This document shows, piece by piece, positions 14,494 to 25,100 of a stretch of 64,000 nt of DNA. Made by a program: the position numbers and the translations under genes. This DNA is from Sinotaia quadrata (Eukaryota; Mollusca; Gastropoda; Architaenioglossa; Viviparidae): the NCBI GenBank assembly GCA_028829895.1, contig CM054182.1, positions 89,801,046 through 89,865,045 on the forward strand, in the 5' to 3' direction. The notes under the pieces were generated by a model. It was not told the DNA's origin. It did not search any database and saw only the letters and a program-made list of their open reading frames with translations. The stretch's first letter is position 1. The number at the start of each line of letters is the position of its first letter.

Positions 14494-17400
14494 TAATGGT
14501 GGCAGAAAGAATGATGAAACCACAATGACCCCAGGGCATTCTGGTAAGTCGAGATTTCGAATAGTGTCCACAATTAATAAAGTAAGAGTTTTTGTATATT
14601 TTATTTCTTTAAACTTGCCAGGCCATGGCTGTGTAAACTGGTGGTGAGGTGATTTTAGTCTCGACCTGGTCAGCAAGTGTAGTGTGGTCTTTTTGTCTGT
14701 CTATTTAGTGATCTTTCTCTCTCCTTGTACACTTGTTTTAACCCTAGATAGACAGGTATTCTGAATTCATAAACAGAAAGTCATACTGATAATGCATGTG
14801 AACAGTATCATCATGCAAAAGAAATTAGCTGTATTGACACACAGTATAATGGCTTATTTTCTTCAGGTTATAAGTGAAAATCTTTATGCCTATAGTTTTT
14901 CAAGTCTTAGTGATAAAAATAATATTTTTCCCATACTAAAAAAAAAATGTTCATAGTTTTAGTTTTGTAATAAAGTGGGATACGATTTGTTTGTAAATGT
15001 CATGAAGGGATGAAGTTATCGACTTACAGATGAAATGTAGCAGAAAGTAAAGGCTTATTTATAACTGAAAAGACAAATCTGTTTAAAAATTAAATGAAAT
15101 TCGAGAAACGACTGCCTACATAATCTACTTTGATAATGGGAAGTGAACATTTTATAAAATATGTAACATTAAAATCTTTCTGCACAGTAGTTATTTTATG
15201 TTCCTATATACTGTACTGTTAAGAATAACTCATTTGCACTTTCTAGCCATTCATTATCTCCCTGTCTCATAGGCACACATGGCAGACAGTTCAAAGAATT
15301 ACAGCCCAAATGGCCCTCGATACTCCCTATTAAATAAAAAGTCACTAGATAATTTCATAGGTCTGTATATTTTTATTTCAGTAGTATAAATATCTTTATG
15401 GCATTCTCCTTATTTGTATTACTGTTACTGTTAGTCACTTCTTCACATGCATTTTCTACTTCTTCACATGCATTTTCTATCTGAGTTTCATGACAGCAAG
15501 CGTTACTTGGCTTGCCTTTTGAAAAAAACAGTAGGGAAAAAGTTTCACACTCAGAAAGTGGACTTGAAGTCTTGAAACTTGAGAGCATTGAAGTACATGT
15601 AATTATGCACACACTTACCTCCCTTAGTCTTTATTTCAGCCTCTAGCACATTTAACCCTTTTCTCTTTGTCCCTCAGTTTGAATTATTTGTGTTATAACT
15701 ATTGCATAATTTCCCCATATTTCTCCTCTTGCCAACAAATTTATAAAATAATGAGGTATGTTTTATTGCAGAGATACAGTATCTAGATTTTTTTTACAAA
15801 TATATAAGTGCTAAATGTTTGATGAATTTTCTTTTCTCCTTAGAACAGATTCCCCCCCCCCCCCAAAAAAAAAAAAAAAAAAAATACCAAGCAAAACACG
15901 TTCAATCCAACTTCCCAAATTAAATAAGAACAATTATTTATTTAATCTAACCTATATTTAACAGGTATACTTGTAGTTTAATCACCAAAACATACATAAT
16001 AAATTAATAATGGTTCAAACATCAATAGCATATACGACAATACTGTCCTTTCTTACGCTAAAAGTTACTGATGATATTATAGGTTACAGTCTCTATAGCT
16101 GTCATCAATGTATTAAGAAGTGACATGCATGTTATTTTAACAGTCTGCATCTTAGCTTCAAGTTATCACTTGTAGATATCTCTTCTTTCAACCTTAACTA
16201 ATATTAAAATTTAAATTCTTATTAATCAGTGGTTATTATATGCTCCTATATATTTTACTGTTAAGAATAGCTCATTTGTACTCTCTAGCCATTCATTATC
16301 TCTCTGTCTCCTAAAGTGTTACAGAGACAATTCAGCTCTTTTTCAAAGAAATCAGTCCTGTGACAAAGGTAGACCATCCACTTTACAGCATCCAAGCTAT
16401 GTAAACATACACTTGGTGGTAGAATTCAGTCATAATATTATTATTATTATTATTATGATATAATAATCACAACAATATCCATTAGTAATAAAAGTTCTAC
16501 TTCTTTTCCTAAGGCTAATCAACTGTAAAGACCAGATATGTCCTAGAGACAAGGATTGAAATGTCTGTAATAATACATTTTTAATAACCAAATATATAAA
16601 TATTACTAGTTATAAATATAACTATATAATATATATAAATATAAATATTATTAGTTATATAATTAAACAGAGCTTTGAGTAAATCATTTCTACTTTACTC
16701 TTAATAGTCTTAGCAAGTTTATTTTTTTTCAGGAATAGGTTCTGAAGCGAAACATTTTTACTTCTCACAAGACGAATGAACAAATATGGAAAATATAAAC
16801 TATTTAAGTTTCCATAACCTTGTAACTTACAATTTCCAATTAAATTATTCACCTTTTACATTTATCATAATTACAATATCCTCTTAGTTTCAATCTACAT
16901 TATCCAGTTTCCACGCAAAAAAACCCAACATCTATTTAAATTGGACACAAACCAACCAACACAAAGATGGCACCTTAAATGTAGCTATCAGTCATGGCTA
17001 TTATATCCTGTCAATAATTAAATGATGCCAAGGTCTCCACACATGGAAAGATATTTTTCTTATAAGACTGTTATATGAAACGTAACATGGATGGATAAAT
17101 GTCTTACAAAACATCCCTGTAATGTCTTATGTGACTTTCTTACAGTTTATAAACTCTTCTATTTTCTTAAGACAGTTGTAATAACATCAACAGATCATAG
17201 CCAGTAGTAAACCTCCATCAAATCATTTGAAGTTGAGTACAAAAATAAACATAAAGAAGAAAATGGTGACAAATTACAGAGGGAGACAAGCAAGACTGAG
17301 ATGTACCTGGAATAGGACTAGTGGAATGATGATTCCACGGATTATTTTTAACCGAGATGGAATCTCAGTTGTGCTGGGAAATCAGTGGACTGGTAAGTGT

Positions 17401-20400
17401 ACTTCTAAATTTGAATCAGTCTGTTTTCTCACTTGTGAAAAATTGTTTTAATAATTACACTAGTGCCTTGATATGCTACAGTCTTGGGGTCCAAAAAATT
17501 TGACTGCATTATATGTGAGGCCATGTTATAATCAGAGATCCTTTCTGTCACATACGAACAACCCATGTCAGATGGCTGCTACTGTTTACCAACTTGCGAC
17601 TCACTCTACTTCACCACGTGTAATTTAAGCCATGTATATGTAATTTACTCTGTTTGGATGTATTGGAAGTTTTTAGAAACAATAGTGATCATTGTTAAGC
17701 TGTGTTTACAGTGGCAAGTATATGTACAATGTACAAAACACTTATACTGTATAACGTTTAGGCATTGTCGGTAAAACATTTGCAAATTGAGCCAGTTGAT
17801 TTGATACAATGCTGTTAACTTTGTACATGTAATTTGAAGAGGCTGGGCAGTAAAAAGTTTGGGGTCCACAGGCTGTCCGCATTGTAAGCGGGTCTGATAT
17901 ATATCAAGGCGCATAATATTGAGGCACCAGTAAATTTCATTGACATCTAGCCACTATTTTCCCATCTTCATTTTACAAAGCTTTGATTTGTAACTATAGT
18001 TTGGATTTCTGTTTTCTTTTCCAATACTTTGTTAAATCAATAAAATTAAGCTAGAATGATTAGTGCACAACGTGCTTGTTTTTACAAGGTTCAAATTTAA
18101 TTATGCTATATAAACTCCATCACATTAAAACTACATCATTTTGCCATTAATCAATTAACATTATAATAATATTAATAATATAAATAAATGTCATGCATAC
18201 ATCAATGTTTCAACATTAATACATTAAATTCAAAGAAAGAAAAGACTAACAAACAAATGTTTTATTATTGCATAAGTTTACATGTAAATGTAGACATTGA
18301 ATTTGTTTCAAATAGTATATACTATATACATTGTGTGTACACAATCTTTAATTAGTGCACTGTCAGTGTCACATAATGAAACCAACAAAATATTGTTTAA
18401 ATGAAGATTCATTTATGTAATAATCTGCGCAAAATTAAATTTGGGTTAAAAGTCATTGATGCTCGAATATATACTGTTTACATTGAATTTGTCTCGGATC
18501 ATGTATTGTAGATGTGAACAATAAAGCACTGTTGAAATCAAGATTCAGTTATGTAACACTGTGTAAAATAAAATTTTGTTAAATAAAAGTCATTAATGCC
18601 AGAATATAATGTATTATTTTTTTTATACATATTTTAATGTAAATTAAGTGCATAAAATATTTCAATTACAACTTGTCTTTTAAAAGTACTGTTTTGCCTC
18701 AGATTATTTTTCAGTGCAATTGGTTAAGAAGAAACTGCAGGATATATCCAAAGCTAATATGCAAGTGAACTTTTAATGAGTAGAGTCATTGAAAAATGGA
18801 GTATGCACTTATGACTTTACATTACTAAGTGTAAGTGGTATAACTATAAAAAACTTGATGCATTTTTGAAACTTCAGTTATTCATTATTTTGAAAATATT
18901 ATTAATACTTATAATAGGCAATAATATATTTAGTCATATCATGATTTTCAGCTTCTTTAGTTTATGTGTTGTTTTGCAGTAATAGTAATACATCTACAGG
19001 GAAAAGGCTTTAGTAAATAGTATTTCAAAGGGAAGACATCATCCCCTACCATAAAATCTGGCATTGCAGTGTCTCTCCCTGATAATTCACATGGTTCATG
19101 AATATAAAGTGTTTAATTTTTGAACTTGTTACATACGGTGTACTGTTTTTTAAGACACCTGCATCTAAAGCATAGCTATTGGCTCCAACATTTGTGCATG
19201 AGAATTTGTAATTTTCATCAAATACAGCAAGCAAAACAGTACTATAGAATACCTTGAAATTAAAATGTCACCACTTCTCCTGGAGCCTTTATCTGGGTAT
19301 ATATTTTCCTTCAACTGCACCTATGCAATTAGGAAAGTTCATTTACTGAGAAGTTCATTTGCAATCTTTTTTCCATTCATTTGATGTGATGGACTTTTTA
19401 AAGCAGAAGTGTAATACATATAAAAAATATCTTTTAAAAAAAATATAAAACCCATAAATAATCACATATTTATTAATCATTAGCATTTTAAATCTCATTT
19501 TCAGGACTATGTTGATCCATCTGATTGTCAGATGACCACTGAAAACACCTTTGTGTACGGAAAATCAGAAGACATCGAACTACTAAGCATTCAGTGTTCA
19601 GCATCAGATCTTGATACCTCATCCCAAAGTTTGAACATAGAGAGGGTTTCAGTTGATGAAGTTTCTCACCCACAGGATGTTGAAATGCCATTATCTAAAA
19701 ACATTTAAAAAATCTAAAAATCAGAAACAAAAGTCTGATTCATCTGCCAGTCATTTGGTTGGAATAGTAAATTCCCTGTTGAAATAAGAAAGGAAAGAAT
19801 ATAAGTAGACCTGTAAATGAACATTTTTGTCATAATGGGGGAAGGAAGAGAAAAGTTGTCAGAGAAGATAAAATGGGAAGTGAGGATGAGATAGGTCATG
19901 GATGGAATGAATGAATCTTACAAATAAGTCATATAAATTAACATACCCTATGAACATTTTCATAACAGATTGTACTTTCCTGTTTGTATTTATTTTGCAG
20001 TATTGTAGTCTTATTAATAATAAATAATTTTCTTTGTGCAGATTGAAACACATTTTTAAAAAATTCTGCTTATACATAATTAATAATAAATAATTTTCTT
20101 TGTGAAATTGAAATGAATATATTTTTTATTCTTCTTAATCTTATACATTATTAATAATAAAAAAAATTCTTTGTGCAAATTGGAAATTGAATAGAAGCAC
20201 GTGAAGTAAGCAGAATAAAAAATATTTTCATTTGATGTGTTGATCTGTCACAAACTCTTCTGGTTTCAATGGTACTCTTCTGCCTTGTCTGTTATAAGTT
20301 TTTTCTCTCTACTCTGCCATTATGTCTTATGAAGTGTTAAAATTGTTTGTTGTGAACATTTCTAAACTAATTTGTGTTTCATTTTATGAATGCATTTAAT

Positions 20401-22052
20401 TGTCAAAAAGTGATATTGTGGGGATTGGTAACTTTCTTCATTCATCTTTGTTTTTATATTGTATGTTTGTAGATATATGCAATATTATGTACATACGAAG
20501 TGTATATATACTTATGTATGGATATAGGTATGGGTGGATCAGTGTGAATGTATTTGTATATTTTTGTTTTTGTGCTGCATTACATTTTAAAATATTTGTT
20601 ATTTTATGATTATTGATTGTTGTAAAGCATTTTTCCATTAAAGATGAAGCATCGTTCATAAATCTTTATTATTACTTTGAGTTTACTTATTTTCTTGTAT
20701 GTATCTGTAAGGATGCGTGAATAGCCTCACATTCTATAACAGTTTGATGAATTGTGTTATCTGGTACTCTGAATAAAAACTGCAGGTCTGAAGTGGTTTC
20801 CTGAAAACAAAAAGCTTTAAATACTTTGATTGTCAAATGGGCAACCATTATATGGTAAGATAAGATAAATACTTGGTTCTTTTGAACTTGTTATATCAAA
20901 GGGATGAATATATTGGTGGGTTGGTTTTTTTTTTGTCCATTTCAGACATGAAAAATTCAGCAAATATGCCACTTATATGATTACTAGATTTATAGTGATT
21001 TTGGTCTTCCCATCAAGTTGAATTAGTATATATTTATTATATTACATGTATTGTGGTGATTTTGAAGTGATGACTGCTGTGATGGCAGTAGTTAGAGGGA
21101 ACCCACACAACTGAGAGATTATGAATCTTTCTGCAGAATATGTAAATTTCATCAAAGTTGTACAATTACGTACAGTTTTATTATTTTATTCTCCATCCCT
21201 GATTTACAAAAATAATAAACATTTTGTTTTATACCACACACATGCGTATAATAAACGAAAGAACATTTATTGAGCTTTTGTCTTGTTCAAACATACTTTT
21301 CATAGCTAGAGTGCTGTACAACTATTTCTGTTGTAACAGGCATGCCATGAAAATATGTGTATAAGATTAATATTTTCCATTTATGATAAAATTTACTTAT
21401 TTCTTTAAGTCTAGATAATTTTGAAACTGATACTTGGTTCAGCATTTTGTCTGGCTGGTTAGCTGCATGATGGCATAACTGATAATTTAATTATGTTGTT
21501 TTCAGTATTTTATAAACATTTTTGCTTTAATTGCAGACTGGACACCACAAATTTCAAGGCAAATCCTCTGGTTACCAGCCGATTCTTCCACATCCTATAG
21601 GTGAACCCTGGACAGCAGATTCTGAAAAGGAAGTACAGGAATTTGAAGAAAAATATCAACCTCCACCACCACCACCACCACCACCACTCCTCTCTTTTGT
21701 GCCATTACAGCCACAGCCCCCAGTTCAGTTTAATCCACCTCCTGAGCTCCAGCCAAACCAAACTGTGTCACATACTGTCATCTTGCCTAACCCATCACAA
21801 ATTGCCAATAAATCTCTGCCTGTGTCTTGCAATACTAGTGTAGGTACTAACACTAGCAGCAATGGAATGGATGCTGAAGAACTTTTCCTTATGAGTTTGC
21901 TGCCCACATTGCGACGGCTGAATGCCCAGCAACGCTCTCTGGCTATGATTCGAATTACACAGGTGCTGTATGAGACGGAGTTTGGTTCTGCATCTGATTC
22001 AAACATCATTGGGTCAAGCAAATATCCCTCTTTGCAGACATCATCTTCGTAA
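3383..22052 (+). CDS. MADF-BESS domain protein, four coding exons (gene span)
   Basis: Proposed join is 3383-3542, 4566-4744, 13613-13660, 21537-22052. Exon lengths of 160, 179, 48 and 516 nt give 903 nt, or 300 residues plus stop, with all splice phases agreeing (1, 0, 0). Exons 1 and 2 together make a MADF (Myb/SANT-like) DNA-binding domain at about residues 10-105. Exon 4 encodes a Pro-rich linker and a C-terminal BESS motif. MADF-BESS proteins of the Adf-1/Stonewall/Dip3 class are nuclear transcription or chromatin regulators: MADF binds DNA and BESS mediates protein-protein contacts. The 8.9-kb second intron contains a separate Tigger-derived gene, and the third intron contains a possible alternative last exon. 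The domain call is strong. The joining of the exons is my inference from splice sites and phase and has no transcript support here. Confidence 0.8.
4566..4744 (+). CDS. MADF-BESS gene, coding exon 2 (C-terminal half of MADF)
   Basis: The exon encodes ADDCKTRWKSLRDSFIREE, the hallmark second half of a MADF domain, then a basic stretch and the conserved closing pattern W-x-Y-x-x-L-x-FLAP. The acceptor is TTTTTCAGCAG, a tandem NAGNAG site: use of the first AG gives Asp-Ala-Asp-Asp, and use of the second removes one Ala, both in frame. The donor is CGCAGT/GTAAGA at 4745, so the exon ends in phase 0. The upstream intron is about 1.0 kb. Confidence 0.78.
5075..5500 (+). repeat. Minisatellite, about 97-bp unit, about 4.3 copies
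   Basis: The block starting GGTTTTAATAATTAAATTAC recurs at 5084, 5181, 5277, 5374 and, degenerate, 5475. Each unit carries a TAAGAACTTGAGATG-like segment. It is intronic in the MADF-BESS gene and noncoding. Confidence 0.9.
6840..7512 (+). repeat. Cluster of three short degenerate tandem repeats
   Basis: About 62-bp units built on 'ggagcctcagcaga' and 'aagttggaaat' occupy 6840-7015. A duplicated segment 'tgagtttgttgtagaagtgc' lies in 7130-7220. 39-bp units with 'tatagccacccagcagaaa' lie in 7425-7512. A 178-codon open stretch on the minus strand across this area reflects the repeat and is not a gene. Intronic. Confidence 0.7.
8025..8900 (+). repeat. Short direct duplications and a (CTAT/CTAC)n tract
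   Basis: A 35-bp block 'ttgttcattattattgagat...' is doubled near 8025-8110. An approximately 80-bp segment beginning TTTTAAACAAGCATATAGAA is present at about 8552 and 8777. The second copy runs into a tetranucleotide microsatellite (CTAT then CTAC/CAAC) at 8853-8900. Intronic. Confidence 0.7.
9850..10346 (+). promoter_or_regulatory. Promoter region of the nested CENP-B/Tigger-like gene
   Basis: CRE-like GACGTCA and TGACGTAA elements lie at about 9859-9882. A small palindrome GTTTCG-CTACAA-CGAAAC lies at about 10156-10173, and an ATTGGTCCAAT motif (CCAAT boxes in both orientations) at 10195-10205. CpG content rises through 10250. These features fit an independent promoter inside the large MADF-BESS intron. 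The start site is not determined. Confidence 0.4.
10347..10907 (+). CDS. CENP-B N-terminal/Tigger-type HTH DNA-binding protein, intronless
   Basis: This intact 186-codon ORF is similar in layout to mammalian CENPBD1-like proteins. Residues about 22-73 form a CENP-B N-terminal HTH (ISLNTKVDIVMRHEKGERLV, DISRSLHLAPSSVRTIL). Residues about 92-162 form the second, Tc5/CENP-B-type HTH (LSLWIEDQTQRNAPPSWIKI, FKASHGWFERYKKRAHLHN). A Tigger/pogo transposase would continue into a DDE domain of about 300 residues. Here the protein stops after a short tail and no DDE remnant is visible downstream, so it is a DNA-binding-only derivative. The ATG at 10347 is chosen because the open frame upstream contains no other ATG. 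AATAAA signals lie at 11022 and about 11225. It sits in an intron of the MADF-BESS gene on the same strand. It is probably a domesticated transposase domain; a recent truncated transposon copy is the alternative. Confidence 0.75.
   Translation: MSCKLRSSTSPSKATIAGKKTRQSISLNTKVDIVMRHEKGERLVDISRSLHLAPSSVRTILNSTDKIKAIAATAMPGTALRITKVRDSTMESMEHMLSLWIEDQTQRNAPPSWIKIREKAKSLWEALKTREAGGLGSEVSQETFKASHGWFERYKKRAHLHNLYTEEEVARVGSSPFDVNIVLFFN
11022..11027 (+). terminator. Poly(A) signal of the CENP-B/Tigger-like gene
   Basis: AATAAA 115 bp after the stop codon at 10907; a second AATAAA occurs about 200 bp further on. Confidence 0.45.
13613..13660 (+). CDS. MADF-BESS gene, putative 48-bp microexon
   Basis: A polypyrimidine-type acceptor (TGCTTTTTCAG) precedes exactly 48 nt encoding ALEQANDATKSSKSNV, followed by a strong GTAAGG donor. 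The exon is phase 0 at both ends, so it can be included or skipped without changing frame between exon 2 and either downstream terminal exon. It has no recognisable domain; the sequence is polar and Ser/Lys/Asn-rich like a linker. It was recognised only from splice signals and phase, so it is less certain than its neighbours. Confidence 0.55.
13721..13800 (+). mobile_element. Solitary pogo/Tigger-like terminal sequence
   Basis: CAGTAGAGTCTCAGTTATCC followed by 'tagataaataggacc' and 'ccttggataaaatag' matches the style of pogo/Tigger termini (CAGTAGAGTC...TTATCC...GGACC...GGATAA). No partner terminus was recognised nearby. Identified by pattern memory only. Confidence 0.4.
14459..14490. repeat. 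(TA)n microsatellite
   Basis: About 16 AT dinucleotides. Intronic in the MADF-BESS gene. Confidence 0.95.
17457..17932. mobile_element. Nonautonomous Tc1/pogo-type MITE candidate, about 475 bp
   Basis: The left end reads ACTAGTGCCTTGATAT then CAGTCTTGGGGTCC. The reverse complement of the right end reads ACTGGTGCCTCAATAT and later CAGCCTGTGGACCCC. These are imperfect terminal inverted repeats with the same internal order. TA dinucleotides adjoin both ends. Inside there is no long gene; two 69-89 codon open stretches on opposite strands look like chance. Intronic. Confidence 0.45.
19505..19708 (+). CDS. Possible alternative last exon of the MADF gene (no BESS)
   Basis: The acceptor CATTTTCAG is followed by a phase-0 open stretch of 67 codons ending in TAA. 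It encodes a Ser/Asp/Glu-rich tail starting DYVDPSDCQMTT and ending EMPLSKNI. Its phase fits the upstream 48-bp exon or exon 2, so it could give a MADF isoform with an acidic tail instead of the Pro-rich/BESS tail. AATAAA-containing sequence occurs about 300 bp downstream (near 20020 and 20085). No similarity was recognised. The alternative is a chance open stretch behind a good acceptor. Confidence 0.4.
   Translation, partial: DYVDPSDCQMTTENTFVYGKSEDIELLSIQCSASDLDTSSQSLNIERVSVDEVSHPQDVEMPLSKNI
20011..20190 (+). repeat. AT-rich tandem repeat, about 70-bp unit, 2.5 copies
   Basis: Units begin TTAATAATAAATAATTTTCT near 20014, 20081 and 20151. They contain AATAAA hexamers that could act as poly(A) signals for the alternative last exon at 19505. 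Confidence 0.7.
21537..22052 (+). CDS. MADF-BESS gene, last exon (Pro-rich linker and BESS motif)
   Basis: The acceptor TTTAATTGCAG precedes a phase-0 exon starting Thr-Gly-His-His. It encodes EVQEFEE, a run of nine prolines, further Pro/Gln-rich sequence, HTVILPNPSQIANKSLPVSC and then a BESS motif from about 21870 (DAEELFLMSLLPTLRRLNAQ and following) before TAA at 22050. BESS motifs mediate dimerisation and partner binding in insect chromatin proteins. The segment from EFEE to BESS has a clear counterpart in the linker-histone-like gene at 27850. An AATAAA lies at 22156-22161, about 100 bp past the stop. Confidence 0.82.
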   Translation, partial: TGHHKFQGKSSGYQPILPHPIGEPWTADSEKEVQEFEEKYQPPPPPPPPPLLSFVPLQPQPPVQFNPPPELQPNQTVSHTVILPNPSQIANKSLPVSCNTSVGTNTSSNGMDAEELFLMSLLPTLRRLNAQQRSLAMIRITQVLYETEFGSASDSNIIGSSKYPSLQTSSS

Positions 22053-22155
22053 GCAAATCATAAAGTGTCAAAAAGCCTCTTTTAGAATTGAATGAATGCC
22101 ATTGCAGTGTATATCAGTTCTTGTGTGAGAAAATGCTTGTAAGGATGCTATTAGA

Positions 22156-22161
22156 AATAAA
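22156..22161 (+). terminator. Poly(A) signal of the MADF-BESS gene
   Basis: AATAAA 104 bp after the stop codon of the BESS exon. Confidence 0.55.
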
Positions 22162-25100
22162 ATTAATACAAATTTCTTTCTTTTTTGTTTTTTCATATTT
22201 GATATGCAAGTTCAAATTATTTTCATTTGCTAATGCATCATCCTGCTGCTTTGAATTTAAAAGCTCCCTCTGCAAATGCTGGATCACAAAATTATAGCAG
22301 TACATAAAATGACACATTAATTTGTGCTTTTCTAAGGGCCAAGCTGGCTTGTGTAGTAACAGTGGCTTCTAATTTTTATGCTACCAGTTTTGGTTGATAT
22401 AATTTTTTAAAAATCAAAAAAAATTATAAATAAATATTCTTTATAAAAAGTGTAATTACTAGAAGGTCATTAGTAAATTTAAAAAAAGAAATAAATGATG
22501 ATTTCAGGGTAAAAATATTTTATGCTAATTCTGTTTTGAAGACTGTGTTAGATTAGTATAATTGTTTTTTTCATCAGTCATATTAAGACTACATAAATGT
22601 AAAAGTCATTATGACATCAATTTATTTTATCGAAAAAATTCACTTTGGACCTTGCTACATTGTAAAAATAAATTCTTTAATGTTCAGCTCTTAAAACCAT
22701 TGATAAAGTCTGTTATGGTTTACCCTAGCAAAGTAGAATTCAACGTTAAAAATACTGTAAATAAAGTTTAATAAAAAGAAAGAAAAACCTATATTGGTGT
22801 CTTAACAAATAAATAAGAATTCTGATAGCAACCACTTATTAGGACATTATTCTAAATTAGATTTGTTTTGATAATATTTAAATGAATTTTTTACAACATC
22901 ATATTTCATTGTAGAAATGCTATGTTGACTTAAATTAATCATGCATTTATCCACATTTTGGTAAACTAAGGAAAGCAAAATGTTTTCTAATGTAGTTGCT
23001 TCCCTTTGATCATAACTTCTACATTAGTACCCTACTCTTGTCTTCATCTACCAAATGTTTTATATTTAAATATATAAATATTTTATGATTGCTAACCAAA
23101 TTTTTTTTTTAACTTGGCTTAATGTTAAACTGAATTTTAAATCTTTCATTAGAGGGGGACATTTCTCTGCCACTGTAAAGTAGAATGAATTAATTTCTTC
23201 AAAGACTGCTTATAAAATCAATGAGATTTGTTAAACAAAATATTACTTACATTTCATATATTTATCTTAGGGTAATGTATCTAAAAATACCATTGTTTAC
23301 CTATTTACATTTTTAATTTGACTTTGCTTTATTAGTGTAGAGTTGACATTGCTTTTCAAGTTGTTCTAATAACCTGTAATTAATTATCAATATAAACAAT
23401 AATTAATTAATGTCATAATCCTAAGTTTATAATGAAACCGTCTATCTGCATCCTCTGAATGATGTTTGCTAAATTAAAAATGCTGCAGAGGCAGGGAGTA
23501 AAAGATTTGAAATTATGGAAACTATTACAATAATGTCATGATTATTTTAAGGAAAAGAAAAATTGAGTTTGCATGATTGTGATGGTATTATGTTCTTTTG
23601 ATATTGATCCCTTTATGGCTTTGCCTGAGAATATAAAACAATTTTGGTAGCTGATTAAAAAATGGTCATGCACTGCAATATAAAATTAACTAGTCACTAT
23701 TAAAAATGCTACTGGCAAAATTACTGTTATTAGATGTTAGAATTTTAATAAAAATTCAATGCAGAACTAATTTTCTTATCATATTTTAGTGAAATATGTG
23801 TATACTACAGCATATGCATGTCCTTTCTGTGTAGGAAGAAAGTAAGTTATGTGCCTTTATAAGACTTGCTTTTAAGACTTGCACTTAAACTACAATGCCA
23901 TTTCCTTGTGTAACAATTGGAGTGATGAATCTGTGAATGTTGGTATTATGTGTCACTCACTCACCGTGCCCCTGTAAATTAAACCAAGCCACAAATCACA
24001 CAATGGTAGGCAGATGACTCATCTCAAATCACCTCAATAATGCCTGGACAAGAGATGGAAAAAAAATCCAATTAACCTGGTGCTTGGATAACTAATGAAA
24101 GTGTAGACTGAAATCACTCATACTGTGACAGAGAGTTTAAATTACAACAGAAAACAAGTATTTACAACTGACTATTGCTACAGCTAGGGTCTATTTCACA
24201 CAACAATCTTTAAGTTTTGACTGAAATCAAACAGTTATGAGTCTATTTAAAGTCTGTTTCTTCAAGATTCTATTTTATGTGCTATTTTGCAGTAACACCC
24301 CACCTTGAAAGCTTCTACTTCTATATAATCTTACAAGGTTATCTTCCAACGTAATCACTATCTGAGGATAGGGGTAACAATTTTTTCTACGAGGATAAGT
24401 AGAATAGTATCAATTTAGATATCACAGCTCTGAGGATGGTAGCATGCACCAGTTCCAGGCCAGGAATCAAGCATGTAGATCAAACTCCCAATACAGACCT
24501 CAGGCGTCAGAAGAAGCTAGCCTTTCCAAATCTTTTTACCCTAGAGGAATCCTTGAAATAACTTTTAGATGTTCAGAAACCTGCATAAAATCATGATCTC
24601 TCAGGGAACCCCTAGTGACCTCTTGCAGAATCCTGGTTGAGAAACCCTGGATTAAACTCTTTTGCAGGAACCACTAGCACAAGCCACGCCCTGCATGTGG
24701 TTCCCTTTTACTGTGAGGTATTATGTTTTAACCATTTGGTATTATGTACACAGCTCCCAGAGAGCTATAATGGCACCAACTGTCATAGTAGTCTTGGGCT
24801 TTCTCATATTTATATACAAAGTAAATTGATTGACACAAAATGTATCTTTATAAATTATTACATTCACATCATCTTACAATGCTAGTTAAGACAAAGTATG
24901 TATTCTGTGATTGTGCTTACACAACCAGTAAGATAAATGACAATCATTAAAAGTATAATGAATGTTTTGTGCAAGATATTTTCACATAATTACATAAATG
25001 TACCACAAATGCAGATAAGTGCAAAACAACAATTACATGTAACTGGTAGGTATAGGCAAATCAAATACATAGAGCAGTTTTGTATCAATCCATCATTGTA

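Noticed and set aside
17205..17391. Possible exon ending QWTG before a GTAAGTG donor
   Set aside because: The donor is good, but no acceptor gives a phase compatible with exon 2 or the 48-bp exon, and the exit phase does not fit the downstream exons.
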